Source of the DNA: Rhodoferax sp. | GTDB taxonomy: Bacteria > Pseudomonadota > Gammaproteobacteria > Burkholderiales > Burkholderiaceae_C | Length of the DNA: 20,985 nucleotides | NCBI GenBank assembly: GCA_029946045.1 | Contig: JAQSDS010000390.1 | Location: 1-20,985 of the forward strand | Reading direction: 5' to 3' | Shown here: positions 6,933-14,490 of the stretch, one piece after another | Layout: every line of letters starts with the position of its first letter | Numbering within the stretch: the stretch's first letter is position 1 | Notes under the pieces: model-generated | Databases searched by the model: none | What the model was told of the DNA's origin: nothing | Seen by the model: only the letters and a program-made list of their open reading frames with translations | Made by a program: the position numbers and the translations under genes

Positions 6933-8548
6933 TGAGGCAGCCACCGCCCGTGCAAAGCACGGCGTCCAAATTCGGCATGGTGACCAGCCCGCACCTGGTG
7001 GCCACGCAATGCGGTGTGAGGGTGCTTGAAGGCGGCGGCAATGCGATTGAGGCCGCGATTGCGACAGCAGCGGCTTTGTGTGTGACGCATCCCCACTTCT
7101 GTGGCCTGGGTGGCGATGCCTTTTTGATCATTGCTGGTGCCAACGGGCTCATTCGCAACGTCTCCGGCATGGGCCAGGCAGCACACAAGGTGGATGGCTA
7201 TTGCGGCAGCATTCCGGTGCGTGGCCCGCGCTCGGCACTCACCACAGCGGGCACGGTTGACGCCTTGCGCTGCGCCTGGGACATCAGCACCCAAATGGGG
7301 GGAAAGCGCAGTTGGGGCTCTTTGCTCAAGCCGGCCATCGCGCTGGCCCGTGAGGGTTACGAGGTGAGCAACTCCGAGCGTTTTTGGCTGGATTTCCGGC
7401 GCGCCCAGTCGCATGAGATGCCCGACGTTTTTTCGCAGTTTTCGATGGATGGACGCGTGCCAGAGGTCGGCACGGTTCGCAAGCAACTGCAGCTGGCGCG
7501 AACTCTGGAGCTTCTGGCAGACCGTGGCCCGCGGGATTTCTATGAGGGCGACCTGGCCGCTCGCTTGGCGCAAGGACTGGCTCAGGCGGGCTCTCCTTTA
7601 ACCGCATCGGACCTGGCCCGGACCCAAGCCAGGGTCGAAGAACCCCTGCGTTTGCCCTACCGCGATGGCACACTCATCGCCCACCAGCCGCCCACCCAAG
7701 GCATCACAAGCTTGCAGATCATGGGCATCCTGGAGCGCTTTGACTTGCAGAACATACCGCAGGGCAGTGCCGATTACTACCACCTGCTGGTGGAGGCGGT
7801 CAAGCAAGCCTTCCTTGATCGGGACCGCTTTGTTGCAGATCCAGAATATGTAGATGTGCCCGTTGACTGGCTGCTTTCCGCCGGGCACCTGGACGGCCAA
7901 GCCGCCAGCATCCATATGCAAAGCGCGCTGCCCTGGCCGCAACGATTCAAAACGGGTGACACTGTCTTTGTGGGTGCCGCTGATGCGCAGGGTCATGCGG
8001 TGTCGCTGCTGGCGACGGTCTATTTTGACTGGGGCAGTGGCGTGATGGCGGGTGATACGGGCGTGCTTTGGCACAACCGCGGGGCATCCTTTTCACTGGA
8101 CCCGGCGCACCCCAATGTGCTTGCGCCGGGCAAGCGGCCGTTTCACACGCTGAATCCGGGCATGTACCTCCAGGGCGGCCAACCCAAGATCATTTATGGG
8201 ACCCAGGGGGCCGATGGCCAACCTCAGACCTTGGCGGCCATTCTTACCAGAATGATCGATTACAAGATGGATCCGCTGCAAGCCCTGGCCCAGCCACGCT
8301 TTTTGCTGGGCAAAACATTTTCTGACACTGGTGAGACCTTGAAGCTTGAAGCTGATGTGCCACTGGCAGTGCAAAACGAACTCACCCGCAGAGGCCATGT
8401 GCTTCGCAAGCTAGATGCCCAAAGTCCGTTAATGGGGCATCCTGGTGCCATCGTCCTCGATGCCGACACCGGCCTGATGCGGGGAGCGCACGACCCGCGC
8501 AGTGACGGCCGGGCTTTGGGCGTGCACGCCATGGCCGCCGAGGCCTAG
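6932..8548 (+). CDS. Gamma-glutamyltransferase-fold Ntn hydrolase (HpxW/oxamate amidohydrolase-like)
   Basis: 538-residue member of the GGT (peptidase T3) family, made as a precursor that cleaves itself before a catalytic threonine. That threonine is visible in GDTVFVGAADAQGHAVSLL (ACT at 7961-7963, about residue 344), leaving large and small chains in the expected ratio. The N-terminus TSPHLVATQCGVRVLEGGGN is family-typical. There is no signal peptide, so unlike classical periplasmic GGT it should act in the cytoplasm. Where GGT has Ser-Ser in PLSSMSPT, this protein has RPFHTLNPG, so gamma-glutamyl recognition is probably lost. HpxW of the Klebsiella purine pathway is a GGT homologue that hydrolyses oxamate, which fits the neighbours. 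ATG 6932 overlaps the preceding TGA by one base (TGATG); a GTG at 6929 is also possible. Confidence 0.85.
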   Translation: MRQPPPVQSTASKFGMVTSPHLVATQCGVRVLEGGGNAIEAAIATAAALCVTHPHFCGLGGDAFLIIAGANGLIRNVSGMGQAAHKVDGYCGSIPVRGPRSALTTAGTVDALRCAWDISTQMGGKRSWGSLLKPAIALAREGYEVSNSERFWLDFRRAQSHEMPDVFSQFSMDGRVPEVGTVRKQLQLARTLELLADRGPRDFYEGDLAARLAQGLAQAGSPLTASDLARTQARVEEPLRLPYRDGTLIAHQPPTQGITSLQIMGILERFDLQNIPQGSADYYHLLVEAVKQAFLDRDRFVADPEYVDVPVDWLLSAGHLDGQAASIHMQSALPWPQRFKTGDTVFVGAADAQGHAVSLLATVYFDWGSGVMAGDTGVLWHNRGASFSLDPAHPNVLAPGKRPFHTLNPGMYLQGGQPKIIYGTQGADGQPQTLAAILTRMIDYKMDPLQALAQPRFLLGKTFSDTGETLKLEADVPLAVQNELTRRGHVLRKLDAQSPLMGHPGAIVLDADTGLMRGAHDPRSDGRALGVHAMAAEA

Positions 8549-9297
8549 CTTTTCCCGCCAGCGGGCTGGGTACCCAGTGCCTGCAACTCGGGTGACAACT
8601 TGACCCAGGGCACATCAAAGCCGGCCGTGCGCCGCAGGGGCGAGGCGGGTTGGCTGCGCAGCGCCCAGCTGGCGCCGGCCACTACGCTGTCCACAATAGG
8701 CACATTGACATAGGGTTGAATGTCTGCCGCCATGCCTGCCAAACCGGCACCCCCCAGGATGACAGTCTGGACCCCCAACTGGCGCACTGCATCCAGACAT
8801 GCCTGCGTCAGGAGTTGGCGCGCAGCCTCGGGCTTGGCTGCCAGCTCTGCACCCGTGGGTGCCACGGTGTGAATGCCGGCCAGTGCATTGGCGTGGCCCA
8901 AAGCGTGGGCCAGCCGTTGCAGTATGGGCACCCAGCGCGCCCCGCCGGTCACCACCGCAAAGCGGCCATGCTGGGCAGCTTCTAGGAAGGCCGCTTCGGC
9001 CAGGCCAGTCACCGGCACCGGGCTGCTTTCGCGCAAGGCCATCAGGCCAGGGTCGCCAAAACAGCCAATCAACACCGAGTTTGGCAACTCACCCTGCGCC
9101 AGCGCCCATGCCCAGGCATCTAGCACGGCGTGAGCGGCCACCGCATAGCTGGCCTCGTCGGCAATATAGGGGGCACCAAATCGCGCCGTGACGGCGTGGA
9201 CGCGGACATGGGAACCAGCGGCCCGTTGCACATGCTGTTGCAACAAGGTGGTCACAGACCCCGAGGTGTTTGGATTGATCACCAACAGGCTGCGCAT
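8545..9297 (-). CDS. Asp/Glu/hydantoin racemase-family protein, second catalytic Cys replaced by Gly
   Basis: 250-residue cytoplasmic protein starting MRSLLVINPNTSGSVTTLL, the hallmark of the hydantoin/allantoin racemase (HyuE/HpxA) branch of PF01177. Racemases use two cysteines, one on each face. The first is present as Cys79 in LIGCFGDPGL (TGT on the complement of 9061-9063). The second, expected as LGCAGM, reads LGGAGL with Gly183 (GGT, complement of 8749-8751). One-cysteine relatives include decarboxylases and isomerases, so racemization is doubtful. It is last in the minus-strand operon, 2 bp after the GntR gene, and its stop overlaps the convergent GGT-like stop by 4 bp. By position it acts on the imported substrate or an early intermediate. 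Confidence 0.85.
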   Translation of the reverse strand: MRSLLVINPNTSGSVTTLLQQHVQRAAGSHVRVHAVTARFGAPYIADEASYAVAAHAVLDAWAWALAQGELPNSVLIGCFGDPGLMALRESSPVPVTGLAEAAFLEAAQHGRFAVVTGGARWVPILQRLAHALGHANALAGIHTVAPTGAELAAKPEAARQLLTQACLDAVRQLGVQTVILGGAGLAGMAADIQPYVNVPIVDSVVAGASWALRSQPASPLRRTAGFDVPWVKLSPELQALGTQPAGGKS

Positions 9298-9299
9298 GC

Positions 9300-10019
9300 T
9301 CAGGCCACTGCAGCAAACAATGCATTGAGGTCGGGAGCGGTGTCTTCGGGTCGATTGAACTGCAGTTGCGCTTCCAACTGGGTCAAGTGATCACGCATGC
9401 GCTTGCCAGCCTCACGGACATCACGCAGGCGAATGGCATCGAGCAAGGCACGGTGCTCGCGGCAGCCACAGGCCGTGGCATCAAAACGTTCAAAGGCATG
9501 GGCGTTGCTGTAGGTCATCAAGATCAGCGAGGTGCGCGAGGTCAAGTCACGCAGGATGCGCCCAAGCGTCTGCTGATTGGCACCTTCGGCAATCAGCAAG
9601 TGGAATTCGCCTGACAGGCGAATGGCACGGCGCATGTCGCCCGCCAGGCGAGCCGCTTCTTCGTCGTCAATGCAGACCTTGAGCTGTTGCATGTCGGCTT
9701 CAGTGGCCTTGGCGATGAACATTTCTACCAGCGTGGGCTCGATCAGTCGGCGCACCTCAAACACTTCGCGTGCCTCTTGTTCGGTGGGCTGCGCAATGCT
9801 GGCGCCGCGGTTAGGGGTCAGGGTCACCACCTGCTCATTGGCCAGACGGCCCAACACCGGGCGGATGCGGGTGCGCGAGACGCCAAACGCAGTTGCCAAC
9901 TTGTCTTCGACCAATTTGGTGCCTGGCGGAAGCTGATGGTCCAGAATGGCCGAGATCATGCGCTCATAGATCTCGCCATCGGTCAGCGTCGCCGCAGCCG
10001 CCTGCGCTTTCTCACTCAT
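9300..10019 (-). CDS. GntR family regulator, FCD (FadR-type) subfamily
   Basis: 239-residue transcription factor. The N-terminal winged HTH (about residues 12-80) contains IYERMISAILDHQLPPGTKL and EDKLATAFGVSRTRIRPVL. The helical FCD ligand domain (about 85-215) carries EVRRLIEPTLVEMF and the histidines of EFHLLIAE, CREHRALLDAI and RMRDHLTQLEA, the usual metal-site positions. It lies 1 bp after the permease and 2 bp before the racemase-like gene, so it is co-transcribed with them. FCD regulators normally bind a carboxylic-acid effector, and HpxS of the Klebsiella allantoin cluster is also a GntR protein beside an allantoin racemase, which makes the arrangement similar. Its likely target is its own operon promoter. 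Two GTAC-centred sites (cores 14285-14288 and 14308-14311, 23 bp apart) are weak candidate operators. Confidence 0.92.
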   Translation of the reverse strand: MSEKAQAAAATLTDGEIYERMISAILDHQLPPGTKLVEDKLATAFGVSRTRIRPVLGRLANEQVVTLTPNRGASIAQPTEQEAREVFEVRRLIEPTLVEMFIAKATEADMQQLKVCIDDEEAARLAGDMRRAIRLSGEFHLLIAEGANQQTLGRILRDLTSRTSLILMTYSNAHAFERFDATACGCREHRALLDAIRLRDVREAGKRMRDHLTQLEAQLQFNRPEDTAPDLNALFAAVA

Positions 10020-10020
10020 G

Positions 10021-10899
10021 CTATCCCCGTTGTTGTCGTTTTTTCAGCCACCAGGCCAGGCCGATCGCCAAGCCCATCACCCCGAATGATATGACGGTTG
10101 TGACTGTGCCAAGCGCGTAGATGGCGGGCGTCGTCACTGTTGTTGTGAGGCCTTGGAGTTCCAGCGGCAAGGTATTGACATCACCAATGGCTTGCGAGGT
10201 TCGGGCGATTTCGTCCCAACTCAAGGTAAAGCCAAACATGCCGATCCCAACCACCGACGGGGCGATCAGCGGCAGCACCACATGGGCAAAGCCTTGCCAG
10301 GGCGTGGCGCCCAAGTCACGTGCGGCTTCTTCGTAGGCCGGGTTGAAGCGGTTGAATACGGCGAACATGATCAGCAGGCCAAAGGGCAAGGTCCAGGTGA
10401 GGTGGGCACCCAAAGCCGAGGTAAACAAGCCCAAAGAAGTGCCGAAATTCTCAAGCGTGCCGGTCATGCCGAGCGCCTCCATGGCCCACTTCAGGCCGCT
10501 GTCAAGCAGCCGAAATTCAAGTCCGATGCCCAGAGAAACGATGATGGACGGCATGATCAAGCTGGCCACCACCACATAAAACAGGGCGTTACCCCCCGCC
10601 AGTTTTTTGCGAAACGCCAGGCCTGCCAGCACCGAGAACAACACAGTGAAAGCCATGACGGCTGTGCCCAGCGCCAGGGACCGCTTCAACGCCGCCCCGA
10701 TATCCACCACCCCCAGGCCCTCGATAAGTTTGGCGAACCAGTGCAGTGACAGCCCACGTAAGGGAAAGGTTAAGCCGCCCTCAGGCCCTTGAAAGCTCAG
10801 CACCACAATGACCAGCATCGGGCCATAGAGAAACAGCACGAAAGTGGTGAAGAAAGCCGCCAGCAGCCAGAAACCGAGAGAGCGTTTGTCAGCATGCAT
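10021..10899 (-). CDS. Spermidine/putrescine-type ABC permease (PotC-like)
   Basis: 292-residue inner-membrane permease with about six helices. The first is LGFWLLAAFFTTFVLFLYGP (8-27), and the EAA loop YEEAARDLGATPWQGF to VVLPLIAP spans about 189-213. The start was set to the complement of 10897-10899 (ATG CAT GCT). The frame stays open far upstream, but those residues lie antisense-like over the other permease and are not membrane-protein-like. Only 2 bp separate it from the upstream permease stop and 1 bp from the GntR start. It pairs with the PotB-like protein to form the channel. This family (PF00528, POPT importers) takes up polyamines and also other small nitrogen compounds, so the PotC name does not fix the substrate. 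Confidence 0.92.
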   Translation of the reverse strand: MHADKRSLGFWLLAAFFTTFVLFLYGPMLVIVVLSFQGPEGGLTFPLRGLSLHWFAKLIEGLGVVDIGAALKRSLALGTAVMAFTVLFSVLAGLAFRKKLAGGNALFYVVVASLIMPSIIVSLGIGLEFRLLDSGLKWAMEALGMTGTLENFGTSLGLFTSALGAHLTWTLPFGLLIMFAVFNRFNPAYEEAARDLGATPWQGFAHVVLPLIAPSVVGIGMFGFTLSWDEIARTSQAIGDVNTLPLELQGLTTTVTTPAIYALGTVTTVISFGVMGLAIGLAWWLKKRQQRG

Positions 10900-10901
10900 G
10901 C

Positions 10902-11816
10902 TCAGAGTTCCTTGCGAATGTCGACCAGTCTGGTCAGCGCCCAGATGATCATCAACACCAGGCTGAGAAGAATCACCGCATTGGCCGCTGCCAGCGGGAA
11001 TTGCAGATAAGACGTTTGCACCTGAATGATCTTGCCCACTGAGGCGATCTGCTGGCCGCCCATCACGCCAATCGTTACAAAGTCGCCCATCACAATCGTG
11101 ATGACAAAAATGGAGCCAATGATGATGCCAGTGCGACTCAAGGGAATAATCACGTTCCACAGCGTTTGCCAGGCCGACGCACCACTGTCATTGGCAGCCT
11201 CGATCAGGCTGCGGTCAATACGCATCATGCTGTTGAAAATTGGCACGATCATGAACATGGTGTACAGGTGGACAAAGGCCATCACCACCGAAAAATCAGA
11301 AAACAACAGCCACTCGATGGGCGTGTCGATCAGCCCGACGCCCACCAGGCTCTGGTTCACCAGGCCATTGCGGCCAAGCAGGGGCACCCAGGAAATCATG
11401 CGGATCACGTTGCTGGTCCAGAACGGAATGGTGCACAGCACAAACAACAGCGTTTGCACCCCGCTGGAGCGCACGTAAAACGCCAGAAAGTAAGACACGG
11501 TAAAGCCAATCACCAGGGTGATCAGCCAGACCAGAAAGCTGAACTTGAAAGTGGACAGGTAGGTCTTGAAGGTCACACACATGTCCGTGGTGTTGCTGCA
11601 CCCGTCAAAGATGGCCAGGTAGTGCTTGACGGTGAAGTCTGGCAACAACTCGTATTCATTGAAGTCCCAGAAGCTGACCATGCCGATCAGCGCCAGGGGG
11701 ACCAGGAAAAAAAGCACGAACACCAGCGTCAGCGGCATGGCCTGCCACCAGGCCGCCATGCTGCGACCTGGCGCACGCATGACAGCAGGCAAATTTGAGC
11801 TGACGCCGGTATTCAT
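10902..11816 (-). CDS. Spermidine/putrescine-type ABC permease (PotB-like)
   Basis: 304-residue inner-membrane permease. Helix 1 is about residues 28-48 (PLTLVFVLFFLVPLALIG), then comes a long first periplasmic loop holding two cysteines (Cys73 and Cys80) that could form a disulfide. Further helices follow, and the EAA loop LIEAANDSGASAWQTLWNVI with PLSRTG spans about 204-230. It begins 23 bp after the binding-protein stop and ends 2 bp before the PotC-like start. It forms a heterodimeric channel with that protein, energised by the ATPase at the head of the operon. The substrate is not readable from sequence. The enzymes across the convergent junction suggest a ureide or other nitrogenous organic compound. 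Confidence 0.92.
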   Translation of the reverse strand: MNTGVSSNLPAVMRAPGRSMAAWWQAMPLTLVFVLFFLVPLALIGMVSFWDFNEYELLPDFTVKHYLAIFDGCSNTTDMCVTFKTYLSTFKFSFLVWLITLVIGFTVSYFLAFYVRSSGVQTLLFVLCTIPFWTSNVIRMISWVPLLGRNGLVNQSLVGVGLIDTPIEWLLFSDFSVVMAFVHLYTMFMIVPIFNSMMRIDRSLIEAANDSGASAWQTLWNVIIPLSRTGIIIGSIFVITIVMGDFVTIGVMGGQQIASVGKIIQVQTSYLQFPLAAANAVILLSLVLMIIWALTRLVDIRKEL

Positions 11817-11839
11817 GAGCTGAAGGTCAGGGTGACAGA

Positions 11840-13147
11840 TCAGGCTGCGACGAACTCATTCCATTTCTGAACCATGTAATTGTTCTCATCCATCACCGCG
11901 TTCCAGCAGGCAATGCCACCCATGCGCTGCTCGTAGCTGCCACCGTCGCGCACGGCACCGGTCTTTGCCAACACGTCACCATTGGGGCTCTTGATGTCTT
12001 GTGTGGCGGCCTTGCCTTCCATCCAGTAAGCCCACTCGTAGGCTTCCATTTTGGACTTGGCAGTGTCCAGCACGGCGCTGTAATAACCTTGGCGATTGAG
12101 ATAGGCACCGGCCCAGCCGTCCAGGAACCAGTTGATGAACTCGTAGGCGCCATCGAGTTTGCGGCCAGACAGTGTGGCGGGCAGACCAAAACCAGCAGCC
12201 CACGCACGGTAGCCTTCTTTCAAAGGCTGGAAAGTACAGGCAATGCCCTTGGTGCGCACGGCCGTCACGGCAGGTGACCACATCGACTGGATCACGACTT
12301 CGCCCGAGGCCATCAGGTTGACCGATTCGTTGAAGTCTTTCCACAAGGCACGGAACTGACCGGCCTTTTTGGCTTCAATGAGGGTCTTGATGGTGAGGTC
12401 AATTTCCTTCTTGGTCATGTTGCCCTTGTCTGGGTACTTGTAAATGCCCATGGCTTCGACCACCATCGCGGCGTCCATGATGCCAATCGACGGGATGTTC
12501 AAAATGGCGGCCTTACCCTTGAATTCAGGGTTCAGCAACTCGGCCCAGGAAGTGATCGGGCGCTTGATCAAATCGGGACGAATGCCCAAGGTGTCGGCGT
12601 TGTAAACGGTGGGGATCAGGCTCATGAACTGGGTGGGGGTCTTGGAAAACACCTTGCTCTTTTCGCCTTCAAGGTAGATCACTTTTTTGGGCGCGGTGCC
12701 CTGGTCACCCACCATCTTTCCGGCCACGGTGCCGGTGGTGAACAGCGAGGTGATCTTGTCGGCGTTCTTGATCTTCTTGACATCAATGCCTTTGAGGTTG
12801 CCGGTGGGCACGATTTTCTTCAAAGAGAAATATTCGGTGTCAATCAAGTCGAAGCTGTTGGGTGCGGTCACAGCGCGTTTGGTGACGTCATCGGTGGTCA
12901 CGGCCACGTACTGGATCTTGATGCCCGTGTCTTTTTCAAACTTTTCGCCGATGGCTTTGTCCTGGTTGACGGCCGTACCAAGGTAACGCAGCACGATCTT
13001 TTCTTGCGCGTGCACGGCCGGAAACATGCCTGTGGCCAGGATGCCCGCTGTGCCTTTGAGCAGGCTACGGCGAGGCACGGCGGCGTTGAGTGCGCCGTCA
13101 GCTACGCTGGCGACCACATCGGTGAGGTTTTTAGAAAGTTCTGACAT
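11840..13147 (-). CDS. Extracellular solute-binding protein, PotD/PotF type, Tat-exported
   Basis: 435-residue periplasmic binding protein for the adjacent importer. The N-terminus carries a twin-arginine signal, VPRRSLLKGTAGILATGMF, with the Arg pair at 26-27, and a likely cleavage after AVHA at residue 47. Mature sequence EKIVLRYLGTAVNQDKAIGE matches the family's first strand and is followed by the FEKDTGIKIQYV segment typical of PotD-like proteins. The chosen start is decided by AGGAGT at 13155-13160 (complement), 7 bp from the ATG; an upstream in-frame start at 13210 would give a non-signal-like extension and overlap the ATPase. It lies 59 bp after the ATPase and 23 bp before the first permease. 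It is the component that fixes substrate identity, so it is the best target for ligand binding tests. Confidence 0.93.
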   Translation of the reverse strand: MSELSKNLTDVVASVADGALNAAVPRRSLLKGTAGILATGMFPAVHAQEKIVLRYLGTAVNQDKAIGEKFEKDTGIKIQYVAVTTDDVTKRAVTAPNSFDLIDTEYFSLKKIVPTGNLKGIDVKKIKNADKITSLFTTGTVAGKMVGDQGTAPKKVIYLEGEKSKVFSKTPTQFMSLIPTVYNADTLGIRPDLIKRPITSWAELLNPEFKGKAAILNIPSIGIMDAAMVVEAMGIYKYPDKGNMTKKEIDLTIKTLIEAKKAGQFRALWKDFNESVNLMASGEVVIQSMWSPAVTAVRTKGIACTFQPLKEGYRAWAAGFGLPATLSGRKLDGAYEFINWFLDGWAGAYLNRQGYYSAVLDTAKSKMEAYEWAYWMEGKAATQDIKSPNGDVLAKTGAVRDGGSYEQRMGGIACWNAVMDENNYMVQKWNEFVAA

Positions 13148-13206
13148 GGCAAGTACTCCTGGAGGGCTGATGGAAAATCTTCGGTAGAAGAGTGGGGGCG
13201 AAAAAC

Positions 13207-14250
13207 TCAATGAACCAAGCTGTGCGCGGCCTCGGGCCGCCAGCGCAACTGCACACGCTGACCCAGGGCAAAGGGCTGGGCATCAAAACTGGCCTCGGGC
13301 ACCATGACTGAAATCTCTGCGGTGCTGGAGGGGTTTTGTAGTTGGCCGGGTTCCTGCAAGCCGACCAGCACGTAGGTACCCTGGTACTCAATGTCGGTGA
13401 TGACGGCACGCTTGTGACCCAGGCCATCGCTCAGGGTGGGCTCGTCGACAGCCAATTGCATATGGTCGGTGCGCACACTGATCATGCCTTCGGCTGTGTT
13501 GAGCACGTTGTGACCGCCCATGAAGCGCGCCACAAATTCATTGATTGGGCGGTTGTAGATGTCGTGCGGGCTACCCATCTGCTCAATCACGCCTTGGTTC
13601 ATCACCACCATGGTGTCGGCCAGCGCCATGGCCTCTTCCTGCGAATGGGTCACGTGAATAAAGGTCAAGCCCAGCTCCTTTTGCCAGCGCCGCAGCTCTG
13701 CGCGCATCTGAATGCGCAGAAAAGGGTCCAGTGCAGACAGCGGCTCATCAAGCAGCAGCACCTTGGGTTCGGTGATCAAGGCGCGGGCCAACGCAACCCG
13801 TTGCTGCTGACCACCAGAGAGCTCTGCTGGTTTGCGTTGTGCCAGGTGCCCCATGGCCACGCGCTCGAGCAAAGCGGCAGCCTGCCGGTGCCGTGTTGGC
13901 TTGTCGGCTCCCTTCATCTTGAGGCTGAACGCGACGTTGTCCAGTGCATTCAGGTGCGGAAACAGCGCAAAACTTTGAAACATCATGGCCGTGCCGCGGG
14001 CTGCCGCAGGCAAATCAGTGATGTTGCGGTCTTCCAGAAGGATGTCGCCAGCGCTGACCGACTCGTGCCCGGCAATCATCCGCAACGTGGTGCTTTTGCC
14101 GCAACCAGAAGGACCCAGCAGGCAACAGTAGCTGCCGCTGGCAATGCGCAGGTTGATGCTGTCCACGGCAGGTTTATCCTGTGAATAGCGCTTGGTCAGG
14201 GCAATCAGCTCAATGGCATTGGACGTTGAACGGTGCAATTTGGCAGTCAT
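13207..14250 (-). CDS. Spermidine/putrescine-type ABC ATPase (PotA-like)
   Basis: 347-residue cytoplasmic ATPase, first gene of the minus-strand operon. Walker A GPSGCGKST is at 46-54, Q-loop MMFQSFALFP near 89-98, signature LSGGQQQR at 144-151, Walker B VLLLDEPLSALDP at 164-176, and the H-loop histidine is His202. A C-terminal TOBE-like domain of about 100 residues follows residue 240. I place the start at ATG 14250 (MTAKLHRS), the closest ATG to the conserved AIELIALTKRY strand. An ATG at 14316 would add 22 residues unlike the family. A sigma-54 element ends 11 bp upstream of this ATG and would place transcription start at or one base before it. All catalytic motifs are intact. Confidence 0.9.
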   Translation of the reverse strand: MTAKLHRSTSNAIELIALTKRYSQDKPAVDSINLRIASGSYCCLLGPSGCGKSTTLRMIAGHESVSAGDILLEDRNITDLPAAARGTAMMFQSFALFPHLNALDNVAFSLKMKGADKPTRHRQAAALLERVAMGHLAQRKPAELSGGQQQRVALARALITEPKVLLLDEPLSALDPFLRIQMRAELRRWQKELGLTFIHVTHSQEEAMALADTMVVMNQGVIEQMGSPHDIYNRPINEFVARFMGGHNVLNTAEGMISVRTDHMQLAVDEPTLSDGLGHKRAVITDIEYQGTYVLVGLQEPGQLQNPSSTAEISVMVPEASFDAQPFALGQRVQLRWRPEAAHSLVH

Positions 14251-14260
14251 GCCAGTTTGA

Positions 14261-14278
14261 TAGCAAATCGCGTGCCAA
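14261..14278 (-). promoter_or_regulatory. Putative sigma-54 (RpoN) -24/-12 promoter of the minus-strand transport operon
   Basis: On the minus strand the sequence reads TTGGCACGCGATTTGCTA, which differs from the consensus YTGGCACGrNNNTTGCW only at the r position. The GG and GC pairs are separated by exactly 10 bases, as sigma-54 requires. Counting from the -12 C at 14263, transcription would start at about 14251, directly at the predicted ATG of the ABC ATPase. NtrC-like sites lie further upstream. The match is strong by eye, but the missing leader is unusual and lowers confidence. Confidence 0.6.
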
Positions 14279-14316
14279 AAGTGTGTACAAAGCAGCTTGC
14301 GAATTGCGTACATCAA

Positions 14317-14331
14317 GCACGTCTTTGGTGC
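14317..14331. promoter_or_regulatory. Putative NtrC-like binding dyad
   Basis: GCACGTCTTTGGTGC has both outer half-sites (GCAC and TGGTGC) at the 15-bp spacing of NtrC sites such as those at E. coli glnA, which are of the form GCAC-N5-TGGTGC. It is centred near -73 relative to the predicted sigma-54 start at 14251. Two further TTGGTGC half-sites occur upstream at 14356-14362 and 14392-14398 with poor left halves. This suggests nitrogen-limitation control, from pattern and position only. Confidence 0.5.
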
Positions 14332-14355
14332 CTTGATACCTTGGCGTGGTATTTT

Positions 14356-14405
14356 TTGGTGCCTGCGCCTGTCGGTTTCAGTGCATCGCTGTTGGTGCCT
14401 GCGCC
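14356..14405. repeat. Two direct copies of a 14-bp sequence containing TTGGTGC
   Basis: TTGGTGCCTGCGCC occurs exactly at 14356-14369 and at 14392-14405, starts 36 bp apart. A shorter match, TTGGTGCC, is at 14325-14332, 31 bp before the first. The three share the NtrC-type right half TTGGTGC and one orientation. They fall in the 240-bp intergenic region upstream of the minus-strand operon and may be activator sites. Confidence 0.6.
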
Positions 14406-14455
14406 AGCTTGAGTCAGCATGGCAGTCAATCTCTGTAGGCAGCTCAGTACCTTCT

Positions 14456-14461
14456 TAAAAT
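14456..14461 (+). promoter_or_regulatory. Possible -10 element for the CWC protein gene
   Basis: TAAAAT lies 29 bp upstream of ATG 14491 and matches the sigma-70 -10 consensus at five of six positions. I could not find a convincing -35 at 16-18 bp upstream, so this is tentative. It would drive the plus-strand CWC gene, divergent from the transport operon. Confidence 0.3.
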
Positions 14462-14490
14462 AGCGACTACTTTTCCTTTTGGTCTTCACC

